From contig NZ_JACHIH010000007.1 in NCBI RefSeq assembly GCF_014203125.1, positions 82,657-146,656 on the forward strand: a stretch of 64,000 nt of DNA, in the 5' to 3' direction. The notes beneath the pieces were generated by a model. The model was not told the DNA's origin and searched no databases. It saw only the letters and a list, made by a program, of their open reading frames with translations. The DNA is from Rhodopseudomonas rhenobacensis (GTDB lineage Bacteria > Pseudomonadota > Alphaproteobacteria > Rhizobiales > Xanthobacteraceae). Both the position numbers and the translations under genes were made by a program. This document shows positions 18,444 through 28,880 of this stretch, in pieces. Within the stretch, counting starts at the first letter, position 1. Each line of letters opens with the position of its first letter.

Positions 18444-18824
18444 ATGGGTCCGCCACCGAGCTCAACCGAACCAACCCGGGTGGCGATCGCCACCGGCGAC
18501 GGCGTCGCGGTCACCGAGCATTTCGGCTACGCGACGCAATTCCAGATCTGGGACTTTTCCGGCAGCGCACCGCGGCTGGTAGAGACCAGGCGTAATCTTC
18601 CGGCCTGCGGCGCCGATCGCAGCGCAGAGCGCCGCGATCCGATGGATATTTCGGTGGATCTGGTCGCGGATTGCCGCGCCGTGGTGGTGGCGCGGATCGG
18701 CGAATGCGCGATCAACCGGCTCTCGGCGCTCGGCATCCTGGCGTTCGAGACCGATGACGCGGTGGCGACAGCGGTGCGTGATCTCGCCGAAAGCACGCTG
18801 TTGCGGGAGCCCGTGCGCGCATGA
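18444..18824 (+). CDS. NifX/NifB-C-terminal-like cofactor-binding protein
   Basis: 126-residue protein with the dinitrogenase cofactor biosynthesis fold: VAIATGDGVAVTEHFGYATQFQIWD at the start, then the second half (AVVVARIGECAINRLSALGILAFETD) typical of NifX, NafY and the C-terminal domain of NifB. In nitrogen fixers such proteins carry the iron-sulfur precursor made by NifB. Here it overlaps the marB-like radical SAM gene by 4 bases (ATGA), as though the two-domain NifB had been split into two coupled genes. Probable cluster carrier for the methylthio-alkane reductase. Confidence 0.8.
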   Translation: MGPPPSSTEPTRVAIATGDGVAVTEHFGYATQFQIWDFSGSAPRLVETRRNLPACGADRSAERRDPMDISVDLVADCRAVVVARIGECAINRLSALGILAFETDDAVATAVRDLAESTLLREPVRA

Positions 18825-19753
18825 CGATGCCTGTCGATCCTTGCGCGGCGCAGACCATGCGGTTGGAGGCGACCAAGCCGGCGTTTCCGGCGCTGGAGGG
18901 CCGTCACCCTTGCTTCAGCACCACCGCCGTCGGGCACGCGCGCAGCGCGCGGCTGCATCTGCCGGTCAGCCCCGGCTGCAATATCGATTGCGCCTTCTGC
19001 ATTCGCGATTTCAATCGCCGCGATCAGCGCCCGGGCGTCGCGACGCGGCTGCTCAGTCCAGATCAGGCGGTGGAGATCACCGAGCGGGCGCTTGAGCTGT
19101 GCCCCACCATCAACGTGATCGGCATCGCCGGGCCGGGCGATCCGTTGGCGACGCCGCATGCGCTGCAGACCTTCGAGAAAGTTCACGCCCGCTGGCCGGA
19201 GCTGGTGCTGTGCCTGTCGACGAACGGCTTGATGCTGCCGGAGCGGATTGAGGAGATCGCCGCGGTCGGCGTCACCACGCTGACGGTCACCGTCAATTCG
19301 GTCGACCCGCAGATCCAGGCCCAGATCACCCCGAAGATCGCTTGGCAGCGCCGCAGGTTGGACGGCATCGCCGCGGCCGAGCGGCTGATCGCCAATCAGC
19401 TCGACGGCATCGCCAAGGCTGCGGCGCTCGGGTTGACCATCAAGATCAACACCGTGCTGATCCCGACCGTCAATGACGACCACATCGGCACGCTGGCGCA
19501 GCGCGTGGCGGAGGCCGGCGCGCAAATGATCAACATCATCCCGCTGATCCCGCAGCACGGCTTCGCGCATCTGCCGGCGCCCGGCATGATGAAGCGTTAC
19601 GTCGCCCGCGCCGACGCCGAGCAGCACTTGCGGGTGTTCACGCATTGCCAGCGTTGCCGCGCCGACGCCTGCGGCATTCCCGGCGTCAGCGACTACACCG
19701 CGCAGCTCTATGGCGACGGCATCAGCGCCGAGCCGACCTTCTCGCACGGCTGA
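18821..19753 (+). CDS. marB: NifB-like radical SAM cluster-assembly protein (MarB)
   Basis: 310-residue radical SAM protein. The SAM cluster motif is CNIDCAFC in the NifB context HLPVSPGCNIDCAFCIRDF, preceded by the NifB hallmark HPCFS; the C-terminal HCQRCRADACG motif is also NifB-like. The NifX-like domain that many NifB proteins carry is absent and encoded by the preceding gene. By family it makes a carbide-containing Fe-S core for the D/K enzyme. First of the four genes marB-H-D-K known from the methylthio-alkane reductase systems of Rhodospirillum and Rhodopseudomonas. Confidence 0.88.
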   Translation: MTMPVDPCAAQTMRLEATKPAFPALEGRHPCFSTTAVGHARSARLHLPVSPGCNIDCAFCIRDFNRRDQRPGVATRLLSPDQAVEITERALELCPTINVIGIAGPGDPLATPHALQTFEKVHARWPELVLCLSTNGLMLPERIEEIAAVGVTTLTVTVNSVDPQIQAQITPKIAWQRRRLDGIAAAERLIANQLDGIAKAAALGLTIKINTVLIPTVNDDHIGTLAQRVAEAGAQMINIIPLIPQHGFAHLPAPGMMKRYVARADAEQHLRVFTHCQRCRADACGIPGVSDYTAQLYGDGISAEPTFSHG

Positions 19754-19791
19754 CGCCGTACACCCAACAGCAACAACCAGGAGCGCCGATC

Positions 19792-20667
19792 ATGGCCAAG
19801 AAGCTGAAGCAGATTGCGATTTACGGCAAAGGCGGGATCGGCAAGTCGACCACCACCTCGAACATCAGCGCGGCGCTGGCTGAAGCTGGATATAAAGTGA
19901 TGCAGTTCGGCGCCGACCCCAAGGCCGATTCCACCAACACGTTACGCGGCGGCGAATACATCCCCTCGGTGCTCGACCTGTTGGCGGAGCGGCGCCGCGT
20001 CGACGCCTATGAGGCGATCTTCGAAGGTTTCGGCGGCATCTATTGCGTCGAGGCCGGCGGCCCGCAGCCCGGCGTCGGCTGCGCCGGGCGCGGCATCATC
20101 ACTGCCGTGGAGCTGTTGAAGCAGCAACGGGTGTTCGAAGAACTCGACCTCGACATCGTGATCTACGACGTGCTCGGCGACGTGGTGTGCGGCGGTTTCG
20201 CCGTGCCGGTGCGGGAAGGCATCGCCGAGCACGTGTTTACGGTGTCGTCGTCCGACTTCATGGCGATCTACGCCGCCAACAATCTGTTCCGCGGCATCGA
20301 GCGCTTCTCCAATTCCGGCGGAGCGTTGCTCGGCGGCATCATCGCCAATTCGATCAACACCGATTTCCAGCGCGAGATCATCGACGACTTCGCCGCCCGC
20401 ACCGACACCCCGATCGTGCAATATGTGCCGCGCTCGCTCACCGTGACGCAAGCCGAATTGAGCGGCCGCACCACCATCGAAGCGGCGCCGCAATCGGCGC
20501 AGGCCGATGTCTATCGGCAATTGGCCCGCCGCATCGCCGAGCATACCGACTCCAAAGTGCCGACCCCCCTCAACCCGACGCAATTGCGCGAATGGTCGGC
20601 GCGCTGGGCGGACCATCTGGTCGCCGCCGAACAGGCCGAGGCCGAGCGCAGTAGGCAGGTCGCCTGA
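19792..20667 (+). CDS. marH: NifH-like ATP-dependent reductase component (MarH)
   Basis: 291-residue Fe protein homologue. The P-loop is [13 protein letters not shown], switch regions follow, and the two conserved cysteines for the bridging [4Fe-4S] cluster sit in VGCAGRGI and GDVVCGGFA. It delivers electrons one at a time with ATP hydrolysis to the MarDK protein. I chose the ATG at 19792, 8 bases after AGGAG, although the frame is open further upstream. Lies 38 bases after marB and 63 before marD. Confidence 0.92.
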   Translation: MAKKLKQIAIYGKGGIGKSTTTSNISAALAEAGYKVMQFGADPKADSTNTLRGGEYIPSVLDLLAERRRVDAYEAIFEGFGGIYCVEAGGPQPGVGCAGRGIITAVELLKQQRVFEELDLDIVIYDVLGDVVCGGFAVPVREGIAEHVFTVSSSDFMAIYAANNLFRGIERFSNSGGALLGGIIANSINTDFQREIIDDFAARTDTPIVQYVPRSLTVTQAELSGRTTIEAAPQSAQADVYRQLARRIAEHTDSKVPTPLNPTQLREWSARWADHLVAAEQAEAERSRQVA

Positions 20668-20730
20668 CGGCGGCCGCGCGGCCGATGGCGAGGCCACACT
20701 GTCAGCATCTGTGCCAGCGGAGTATTCGGC

Positions 20731-22242
20731 ATGACCCTCAATCTGAAAACCTCCAGCGTCGAGACCCGCGAGCAGCGGCTCGGCACCATCATCGGCTGGG
20801 ACGGCACGGCGACGCAGCTCGCCGATGAATCGGCGTTTTCGCGCGGCGATTGCGGTGGTTGCGGCGGCAAGGCGCGGCGGATCTGCGAATTGGAGGGGCC
20901 GTTCACCCAGGGCTCGGTGTGCAGCGAGCAGATGGTGGAGTGCCAGGCCGGCAACATCCGCGACGCGGTGCTGATCCAGCATTCGCCGATCGGCTGCGGC
21001 GCGGGGCAAGTGATCTACAATTCGATCTATCGCAACGGATTGGCGATGCGCGGCCTGCCGGTGCAGAACATCCGCTTCATTTCCACCAATCTGCGCGAAC
21101 GCGACATGGTCTATGGCGGCGCAGATAAGCTGGCTTTCGCGATCAAGGCCGCGGTCGAGCGGCACGCGCCGAAGGCGGTGTTCATCGCCACCTCCTGCGC
21201 CTCGGGCATCATCGGCGACGACGTCGAGAGCGTGGCGCGCGCCGCGGAGGCGGAGTTCGGCATTCCGATCATTCCGCTGCATTGCGAGGGCTTCAAGTCG
21301 AAGCACTGGTCGACCGGCTTCGACGCCACCCAGCACGGCATCCTGCGCCAGATCGTGCGCAAGAACCCGGAGAAGCGGCAGGACGACCTGATCAACGTCA
21401 TCAACTTGTGGGGCACCGACGTATTCACCCCGATGCTCGGCGAACTCGGGCTGCGGGTGAACTATGTGGTCGACATGGCGACCGTCGAGCAACTGGCGCA
21501 GATGTCGGAAGCCCGCGCCACGGTGAGCTTCTGCTACACGCTCGGCACTTATCTGGCGACCGCGCTGGAGCAGGAATTCGGCGTCCAGCAGATCAAGGCG
21601 CCGCAGCCCTACGCCTTCGCCGGCACCGACGCCTGGCTGCGCGAGCTCGCCCGGGTCACCGGCCGCGAGCAGCAGGCCGAAGATTACATCGCCCGCGAGC
21701 ACGCTCGGGTGAAGCCGCTGATCGCCGAACTGCGGCCGAAGCTGAAAGGCCTGAAGGGCTACGTCGCCACCGGCTCCGCCTATTCGCACGGTCTGATCGG
21801 CGTGCTGCGCGAGATCGGCGTCGAGGTCGACGGCTCACTGGTGTTCCACCACGACCCGGTCTACGACTCGGAAGATCCGCGGCAGGATTCGCTCGGCCAT
21901 CTGGTCGAGACTTACGGCGACGTCAAACATTTCACCGTCGGCAACCGCCAGCAGTATCAGTTCTACAATCTGCTGCAGCGGGTGAAGCCGGACTTCATCA
22001 TCATCCGCCACAACGGGCTGGCACCGCTGGCGGCGCGGCTCGGCATTCCGGCGATCCCGCTCGGCGATGAGCATCATGCGCTGGGCTATCAGGGCATGGT
22101 CAATCTTGGCGAGTCGATCCTGGCGGCGCTGCAGCATCGCAAATTCCATCAGGACATCGCGAAACGCGTCAGCCTCCCCTACAAGCAATCCTGGCTGGCT
22201 GAGCCCGATCCGTTCGCGCTGTCGCGCGGCGCCACCGCGTAA
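20731..22242 (+). CDS. marD: Methylthio-alkane reductase alpha subunit (MarD, NifD-like)
   Basis: 503-residue catalytic alpha subunit. Family-position cysteines are Cys64 (GSVCSEQ), Cys89 (SPIGCGAG) and Cys156 (TSCASGIIGDD), almost the same numbers as the P-cluster ligands of NifD (62, 88, 154). Cys268 (TVSFCYTL) matches the NifD cofactor cysteine, and a His pair at 448-449 (GDEHHALGYQG) lies near the place of the NifD cofactor histidine. Extra N-terminal cysteines 41, 44 and 52 are notable. The known enzyme splits compounds such as dimethyl sulfide or methylthioethanol to methanethiol plus hydrocarbon. Confidence 0.9.
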   Translation: MTLNLKTSSVETREQRLGTIIGWDGTATQLADESAFSRGDCGGCGGKARRICELEGPFTQGSVCSEQMVECQAGNIRDAVLIQHSPIGCGAGQVIYNSIYRNGLAMRGLPVQNIRFISTNLRERDMVYGGADKLAFAIKAAVERHAPKAVFIATSCASGIIGDDVESVARAAEAEFGIPIIPLHCEGFKSKHWSTGFDATQHGILRQIVRKNPEKRQDDLINVINLWGTDVFTPMLGELGLRVNYVVDMATVEQLAQMSEARATVSFCYTLGTYLATALEQEFGVQQIKAPQPYAFAGTDAWLRELARVTGREQQAEDYIAREHARVKPLIAELRPKLKGLKGYVATGSAYSHGLIGVLREIGVEVDGSLVFHHDPVYDSEDPRQDSLGHLVETYGDVKHFTVGNRQQYQFYNLLQRVKPDFIIIRHNGLAPLAARLGIPAIPLGDEHHALGYQGMVNLGESILAALQHRKFHQDIAKRVSLPYKQSWLAEPDPFALSRGATA

Positions 22243-22254
22243 AGGAGCTCGATA

Positions 22255-23637
22255 ATGGCCATCCTCGCCCTGAAATCGCGCCCGACCGAGATTTCGCCGG
22301 ACGCCGACAAATCCGGTCCGATCGAGCTGGTGCGCTATGTCTGCGCGATCGGCGCGATGCAAAGCGCCGCGGCGATTCCGCGCGTGGTGCCGATCACCCA
22401 TTGCGGCCCCGGCTGCGCCGACAAGCAATACATGAATCTGGCCTTCTATAACGGCTTCCAGGGCTCAGGCTATGGCGGCGGCCCGGTGGTGCCGTCGACC
22501 AACGCCTCGCAGCGCGAAGTGATCTTCGGCGGCGCCGATCGGCTGCGCGAATTGATCGAGTCCACGCAATTGGTGCTTGATGCCGATCTGTTCGTGGTGC
22601 TGACCGGATGCATCCCGGATCTGGTCGGCGACGACGTCGGCTCGGTGGTGCGCGATTTCCAGAAGAAAGGCGTGCCGATCGTCTATGCAGAGACCGGCGG
22701 TTTCCGCGGCAACAATTTCACCGGCCATGAAGCGGTGACGCGGGCGATCATCGAACAGTATGTCGGCCCGTGGGACGGCGTCCGCGAGCAGGGGCTGGTC
22801 AACGTCTGGTCGCTGCTGCCGTATCAGAACACGTTCTGGCGCGGCGATCTCGAAGAGATCAAGCGGCTGCTCGAAGGCATCGGGCTCAAGGTCAACGTGC
22901 TGTTCGGGCCGGATTCCGCGGGCTTGAGCGAATGGCGCGACATCCCGCACGCGCAGTTCAATCTGGTGCTGTCGCCGTGGCTCGGGCTTTCGACCGCGAC
23001 GCTGCTGGAAGAACGCGTTCACCAGCCGTTCCTGCATATCCCGGTGGTCCCGATCGGCGCGCGGCAGAGCAGCGAGTTCTTGCGCCAGGTCGCGGAATTC
23101 GCGGGTCTGCCGTCCGAACGCGTCGAGGCGTTCATAAAGAGCGAGGAGACGCGGTACTACAATTACATCGACGGCTTCACCGATTTCTATTCGGAATATT
23201 GGTGGGGCTTGCCGGCGAAATTCGCGGTGGTCGGCGACAGCGCCTACAATCTGGCGCTGACCAAGTTTCTCGTCACTCAGCTTGGCCTGATCCCGGCCAA
23301 GCAGATCGTCACCGAAGATCCGCCGGTCGAGCACCGCGACGCCATCCGCGCCGAATTCCGCAACATCGATCACGACGTCAGCGTCGAGATCGATTTCATC
23401 GAAGACAGCTACCAGATCCACCAGAGCATCCGCAACGCGGACTTCGGCCACAAGCCGCCGATCATCTTCGGCACCACCTGGGAACGCGACCTGGTCAAGG
23501 AGATGAAGGGCTCGCTGGTCGAGGTCGGCTTCCCCGCGTCGTACGAAGTGGTGCTGTCGCGCAGCTATGTCGGCTATCGCGGCGCGCTGTCGCTGCTGGA
23601 GCGGATCTACTCCACGGTGGTCAGCCACAGCGCGTGA
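22255..23637 (+). CDS. marK: Methylthio-alkane reductase beta subunit (MarK, NifK-like)
   Basis: 460-residue beta subunit, 12 bases after marD with its own ribosome binding site (AAGGAGCTCG). Cluster cysteines are Cys30 (RYVCAIGAM), Cys54 (HCGPGC, Cys50 beside it) and Cys119 (TGCIPDLVGDD). It pairs with MarD in a nitrogenase-like alpha2beta2 enzyme. Last gene of the operon; a hairpin follows 38 bases later. Confidence 0.9.
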   Translation: MAILALKSRPTEISPDADKSGPIELVRYVCAIGAMQSAAAIPRVVPITHCGPGCADKQYMNLAFYNGFQGSGYGGGPVVPSTNASQREVIFGGADRLRELIESTQLVLDADLFVVLTGCIPDLVGDDVGSVVRDFQKKGVPIVYAETGGFRGNNFTGHEAVTRAIIEQYVGPWDGVREQGLVNVWSLLPYQNTFWRGDLEEIKRLLEGIGLKVNVLFGPDSAGLSEWRDIPHAQFNLVLSPWLGLSTATLLEERVHQPFLHIPVVPIGARQSSEFLRQVAEFAGLPSERVEAFIKSEETRYYNYIDGFTDFYSEYWWGLPAKFAVVGDSAYNLALTKFLVTQLGLIPAKQIVTEDPPVEHRDAIRAEFRNIDHDVSVEIDFIEDSYQIHQSIRNADFGHKPPIIFGTTWERDLVKEMKGSLVEVGFPASYEVVLSRSYVGYRGALSLLERIYSTVVSHSA

Positions 23638-23674
23638 CGATGGGGTCGGTCGTCATCGATCGACGAGGAGCCGA

Positions 23675-23696
23675 GGCGGAAGATTGAACTTCCGCC
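23675..23696 (+). terminator. Hairpin between marK and convergent sulfhydrylase
   Basis: An 8-bp perfect stem (GGCGGAAG with CTTCCGCC) and a 6-base loop lie between two convergent transcription units, so it may end both. No long T run follows. Confidence 0.5.
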
Positions 23697-23735
23697 GACC
23701 TCTGCCTTGGTTCGTTTGACGACGCAGCGCCCCTG

Positions 23736-25038
<1,303 letters not shown>

Positions 25039-25050
25039 GTCGATCCTCGC

Positions 25051-25590
25051 TCATGCGAAATAGGTTTCGGGCTGGATACGGAACGGATCGAGCGCGGCAT
25101 CGATATCGATGCGCAGCGCGCTGTTGACCACGTTGTTGACGATCATCAGCGCGCCGAACACCGTCAGCTCGACGATCTCGGCCGGCGAGAACTCGGCGGC
25201 CAGCCGGCCATACAGCGCGTCGTCGACGCGGTTGGCGTCCTTGGCCAGTTGCTGGCCGTAGTCCCAGAGGAGCTGTTCGCGCGGCGTCAGCTGCAGCGTC
25301 TCCGGCGCCTCGCCCCAGCCGGCGATCTCCCGCCGCATGAAGGTGGTACAGAGCTCGCAGGCATTGGCGCGGGAGATCGCAAAGCAGAACAGCACCGCGG
25401 CGCGTTCGCCGAGGAACGGCTTGACCCGGGCGAACAGCGTGTACCATTGCAGCACGGCGTGCAGCGCCACCGGCGAATGCAGCAGCACCGCCTTCATGTT
25501 GGAGAGGCTATGGGTCTTGATCAGCGCGTCATAGGCCGCGCGAATGTCGGCCGGCGCCGTCGCCGGGTCGATGGGGGCAATGCGGGACAT
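25051..25590 (-). CDS. AhpD-like / carboxymuconolactone decarboxylase-family protein
   Basis: 179-residue alkylhydroperoxidase D-like protein with the redox pair Cys78-x-x-Cys81 in ANACELCTTFMRREI. The start at 25590 (MSRIAPIDPATAP) is chosen because the upstream codons do not look like coding sequence. Such proteins reduce peroxides or act on small molecules and often accompany sulfur or xenobiotic genes. It lies between the APC permease and the sulfhydrylase in one minus-strand unit, which hints at a role in organosulfur use or in protecting it from oxidation. Confidence 0.8.
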   Translation of the reverse strand: MSRIAPIDPATAPADIRAAYDALIKTHSLSNMKAVLLHSPVALHAVLQWYTLFARVKPFLGERAAVLFCFAISRANACELCTTFMRREIAGWGEAPETLQLTPREQLLWDYGQQLAKDANRVDDALYGRLAAEFSPAEIVELTVFGALMIVNNVVNSALRIDIDAALDPFRIQPETYFA

Positions 25591-25767
25591 CTCGGGATTC
25601 CTGGCTTTGCTCGGCGCTGAAACATCTCGCGCGATTCCTCCGCCGCTGCTGTTGTCGCGGAGCTGTCCGCGGCTCTGCTGCGGCATCGAGCGGAAGATTG
25701 CTGCGCCATGGTGGGATGCGCGATGGCGGTGGAGGCGATCCGCCTCCACCGTTTTCGAGGACGCGTG

Positions 25768-27204
25768 CTATTCGGCCGGCACGGCGGGGGCCGCGGCGGC
25801 TTCGTTGAGGTCGACCTGGATCAGTTGCAGCACGCTCGGCGAGCGGCTGCGCAGATACAGGAAATGCAGCGCGCCGATCGCCAGCAGCGCCACGAAGATG
25901 TAGGGCAGCAGGTTCAACGGATAGGGCGGGATCGGGTACAGCGAGCCGATCAAGGGCAGCGCCAGCAGCAGCACCGAGGCCGCCGACACCGCGAGATGAG
26001 CGGCCCTGAGCTCGCCTCGGCGCTTCAGGAACAGCGGCGCCGCCACCGCGACCAGAATATAGGCCACCAGGAAGCCGAAGGTGGCGAGCGTGCCCAGATA
26101 GGCGAAGGCGTCGAGCAGGCCGACGCCGAGCAGCGTCAGCGGCAGCGACAACAGCAGCACCGCGACGCTCGCGATCGCCACCGCGATATGCGGCGTGGAA
26201 TGGGTGGCGTGGGCGTCGCCGGCGCGGCTGTGGATGATGCCGTGGCGCGACAGCAGAAACAGCACCCGCGCGCCGGCGTTGATGCTGGCCAGCGCCGAGG
26301 CGAAGAAGCTGGCGGAGACGCCGGCGGCGATCACCGGGCCGAGATAGCTAAGGCCGATCGCCGAGGCGACCACCGACAGCGGCGCATCGGCCTTGTCGAG
26401 CGGCGTCGCGCTGCCCTGGAACGCGGCGACCAGCACATAGGCCGACACCACGAAGAACAGCCCGGTGAACGCCACGGTGGCGATGATCGAGCGCGGGATC
26501 ACCCGCAGCGGATCCTTGGCCTCGTGGCCGAGCACGGTGGCGCTTTCAAAGCCGACGAAGCTGAAGAACGCCAGCACCAGGCCGAGCTGCAGGTTCTCGC
26601 GGCTGACGTCGGTGAGCCTGAGTTGCGCGGCGTCGATCGACGGGCCGGCATGAATGAAATAGCCGACCACGACCGCCAGAATGGCGATCACCGTGATCGC
26701 CTCCAGCGTGAGCGACAGCCGCGTCGACAATTTGATGCTGCGCCATGCCACGTAGAACGCCAGCCCGATCGCCGCCAGCGACAGCGCCACCGCGGGCCAC
26801 AGCTCGGCGAACTCGCCGAACACCAGATGCAGCACCACCAGCGCGTAGTTGATCGAACCTGCGACCACGGCGCCGGCGGTGAACAGATAGGCGATCACCA
26901 AGGACCAGCCGGCGATGCCGCCCCAGAACGCGCCGAGGCCCTGGCCGGCGAAGGTGTAGAGCGCGCCCGGCGAAGCCGAGCGGCTGGCGAACACGTTGAT
27001 GTTGAGTGACAACAACAACAGCGCCAGGGTGGCGAAGAAGTACGCCAGCCAGGTGCCGTTGCCGGCGGTGGCGAACACCCCGAGCACCACGAAGGCCGGC
27101 GTGCCGGAGGGCGCGATGACGCCGACCGATTGGGCGACGACGTCTGCAAAGGACAGATGGTCGCGCTTGAGGGATCCTTGCGGCGGGTGAAGAGCTGAGG
27201 TCAT
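25768..27204 (-). CDS. APC-superfamily amino acid permease
   Basis: 478-residue transporter with about twelve membrane spans. The first span holds the APC signature (SFADVVAQSVGVIAPSGTPAFVVLGVF) and the protein continues in the APC pattern with FFSFVGFESATVLGHEAKDP. The start at 27204 (MTSALHPPQ) is preferred to 27255. First gene of the permease-AhpD-sulfhydrylase unit. In this setting import of a sulfur amino acid such as methionine, S-methylcysteine or a related compound is a reasonable guess, not proved by the sequence. Confidence 0.85.
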   Translation of the reverse strand: MTSALHPPQGSLKRDHLSFADVVAQSVGVIAPSGTPAFVVLGVFATAGNGTWLAYFFATLALLLLSLNINVFASRSASPGALYTFAGQGLGAFWGGIAGWSLVIAYLFTAGAVVAGSINYALVVLHLVFGEFAELWPAVALSLAAIGLAFYVAWRSIKLSTRLSLTLEAITVIAILAVVVGYFIHAGPSIDAAQLRLTDVSRENLQLGLVLAFFSFVGFESATVLGHEAKDPLRVIPRSIIATVAFTGLFFVVSAYVLVAAFQGSATPLDKADAPLSVVASAIGLSYLGPVIAAGVSASFFASALASINAGARVLFLLSRHGIIHSRAGDAHATHSTPHIAVAIASVAVLLLSLPLTLLGVGLLDAFAYLGTLATFGFLVAYILVAVAAPLFLKRRGELRAAHLAVSAASVLLLALPLIGSLYPIPPYPLNLLPYIFVALLAIGALHFLYLRSRSPSVLQLIQVDLNEAAAAPAVPAE

Positions 27205-27446
27205 GAGCGTGGGGTCTCGCAATTGCCGATTCATCGATGCACGGAGAAGGGCCATTGCGGCCCGGCGATGGCCGTCAGGCCACCGCCCCGCTACATGGGT
27301 CGGCGGAACCGGAGACGGCGGGAAGGATGATGGCGAAGCCGGCGAAGCCGACCACCTCCCGCCAAGGCTTGAAGGCCCACAGCAACTTCATGAATCCAAC
27401 TCGCCTTTCGGACGAACGCGGATCAGTGCGTAGTAACGGTTTCGAC

Positions 27447-27466
27447 GCGCAACAAACTCGTTGCGC
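27447..27466 (+). promoter_or_regulatory. Inverted repeat with GCAACAAAC word
   Basis: GCGCAAC (27447-27453) and GTTGCGC (27460-27466) form a perfect 7-bp dyad around a 6-base centre, and it contains GCAACAAAC at 27449-27457. It lies about 240 bases upstream of the APC permease start. Such a dyad is a typical binding site for a dimeric regulator. Confidence 0.5.
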
Positions 27467-27533
27467 ACGCAAATGCTATGTGGCGTGTCCGTCCACGTCA
27501 ACGAAAGCCGTTTTCGTAATTGCGCTGCACGAC

Positions 27534-27542
27534 GCAACAAAC
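27534..27542 (+). promoter_or_regulatory. Second GCAACAAAC word in the same intergenic region
   Basis: Another exact copy, 85 bases from the first and in the same orientation, between the end of the K-like gene (27615) and the APC permease. It is flanked by TTGCG at 27520-27524, which forms a small dyad with the CGCAA in the word. Confidence 0.45.
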
Positions 27543-27614
27543 CTCCGCTGCTAAGCGCAGTCGGAGTTATCTGTTTCATGGCGAGTGCTGGACCGGCTGC
27601 AACGCCGCGCGTAA

Positions 27615-28880
27615 CTATCCGATCGCGAGGATCTGTTCGATCAAGGCGAGGCCACCGCGGAAGCCGCCGAGACCCGCAACCAGCCGATGCTTGCCGGTCG
27701 GGACCGCGACTTCGATCAGCGGAATACCGAGTTCGTCCGCGACGGAGCGTTCGATCGCGCTGCCGAGCACGATCTCTGCGCCGGAGCCCCGCAGGATGTC
27801 GTCGATGCCGCCGGCGTCCTCGATGAATTGGACCTCTGCAAGGCTCTCAGCGAGAGCGTCGCGGACCTCAGGCGCGGGGTCGTCGGTGATCAGGGTTGCT
27901 CGCGCGGTCCAGCCCAGCGTCTCGGTTAGGAATCGCGAAAGCCCCGCGGCGTGCAGGCTCGGCGCCACCACGGCGAAATCGCGCTGCGCCTGGCGGCGAT
28001 AGAGCGCCTCGGCGACGGCGTCGAGCAGGTAGGCTTCGCGCCGGATCTCTTTGGCCAGATAGGACTCTGCCTCCGCAGGGCGCGGCGATATCAGCCCGGC
28101 AACCCGACGCAGCAGATCGACCGAGGCGTCGGCGCCGACGGGAAGGCCGGTGACCTGCAGCCAGGGAATGCCGAACCGCGATTGCAGCGCGCGCGCCGGC
28201 TCCAGCCCCCAGGGCGACACCACCAGGCTGAGTTCGGCCTGCGGCAGAGCGCGCAGGCTATCGACGCCTCCATCGGGCCCGAATAGCGAATTGGCGTGCA
28301 GTCCGATGCCGGCGAGCATCCGCGACAGTTCGTCGAGTTCGGCCAGCCAGAACGCGTCCTGCTGCGGCACGATGCCGAGGATATTGACGAGGCTCACGCG
28401 CGTGCCGCCCGGTGCCGGATCAAACGCCACCCGTTGCGCGATGACACCCTTGAGAAAGGCCTCGTAGCCCTGATAGGCCGAGCCGCGGAAACCGGCCGTC
28501 GCGATTTCGATCGCCGGCTCACCCTGATTGCGGACGTCCTGCACCATGGCGGCGACGTCGTCGCCGATCATCTCGGCGGGGCACCCGCTCAGCACCACGG
28601 TCAACTCGCCATCGACCAGGCCGATGGCGTTCTTGACCTGCTCGCGCAACCGCGAGCCGCCGCCGAAAACGATGTGCTTTTCGGAGAGATTGCTGCTGGG
28701 CACCGCGAGGCGGCGGTCGTCGCCGAGGCATCCTCCGCCGGCGAGAGCCGACTGATAAGCCTGGACGCCGCAGCCGGGCGTGGAATGTAACAGCGGCGTC
28801 ACGCCGTCGATCGCGGCGGCGGTGAACAGCGCGCCGTGCAACGCGCAGCCGCTGCGCGAGCGCGTGAGCGGAATCGCCAT
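27615..28880 (-). CDS. Divergent NifK-like subunit of a third nitrogenase-like set
   Basis: 421-residue protein of the NifDK superfamily. Cysteines Cys12 (RSGCALHGAL), Cys37 (STPGCGVQ) and Cys100 (LSGCPAEMIGDD) match the three cluster ligands of NifK and MarK; Cys51 is extra and no other cysteines exist. The middle (VNILGIVPQQDAFWLAELDEL, LPQAELSLVVSPWG) follows the MarK pattern but with many changes. Its start is directly next to the D-like stop (28880/28881). Last of a four-gene unit radical SAM-H-D-K. Reaction unknown. Confidence 0.8.
   Translation of the reverse strand: MAIPLTRSRSGCALHGALFTAAAIDGVTPLLHSTPGCGVQAYQSALAGGGCLGDDRRLAVPSSNLSEKHIVFGGGSRLREQVKNAIGLVDGELTVVLSGCPAEMIGDDVAAMVQDVRNQGEPAIEIATAGFRGSAYQGYEAFLKGVIAQRVAFDPAPGGTRVSLVNILGIVPQQDAFWLAELDELSRMLAGIGLHANSLFGPDGGVDSLRALPQAELSLVVSPWGLEPARALQSRFGIPWLQVTGLPVGADASVDLLRRVAGLISPRPAEAESYLAKEIRREAYLLDAVAEALYRRQAQRDFAVVAPSLHAAGLSRFLTETLGWTARATLITDDPAPEVRDALAESLAEVQFIEDAGGIDDILRGSGAEIVLGSAIERSVADELGIPLIEVAVPTGKHRLVAGLGGFRGGLALIEQILAIG

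Noticed and set aside
19942..21789. 615-residue minus-strand open frame across marH and marD
   Set aside because: Shadow of two well-identified coding genes; low-complexity Arg/Ala/Gly/Asp composition and no domain.
18821..23637. Authentic molybdenum nitrogenase nifBHDK
   Set aside because: The D and K proteins are shorter and lack the NifD/NifK sequence context; no nifEN, nifV, nifSU or nifA genes; sulfur genes surround the locus.
25708..27009. 433-residue plus-strand open frame antisense to the APC permease
   Set aside because: Gln/Arg/His-rich translation without domains; opposite strand encodes a clear twelve-span permease.
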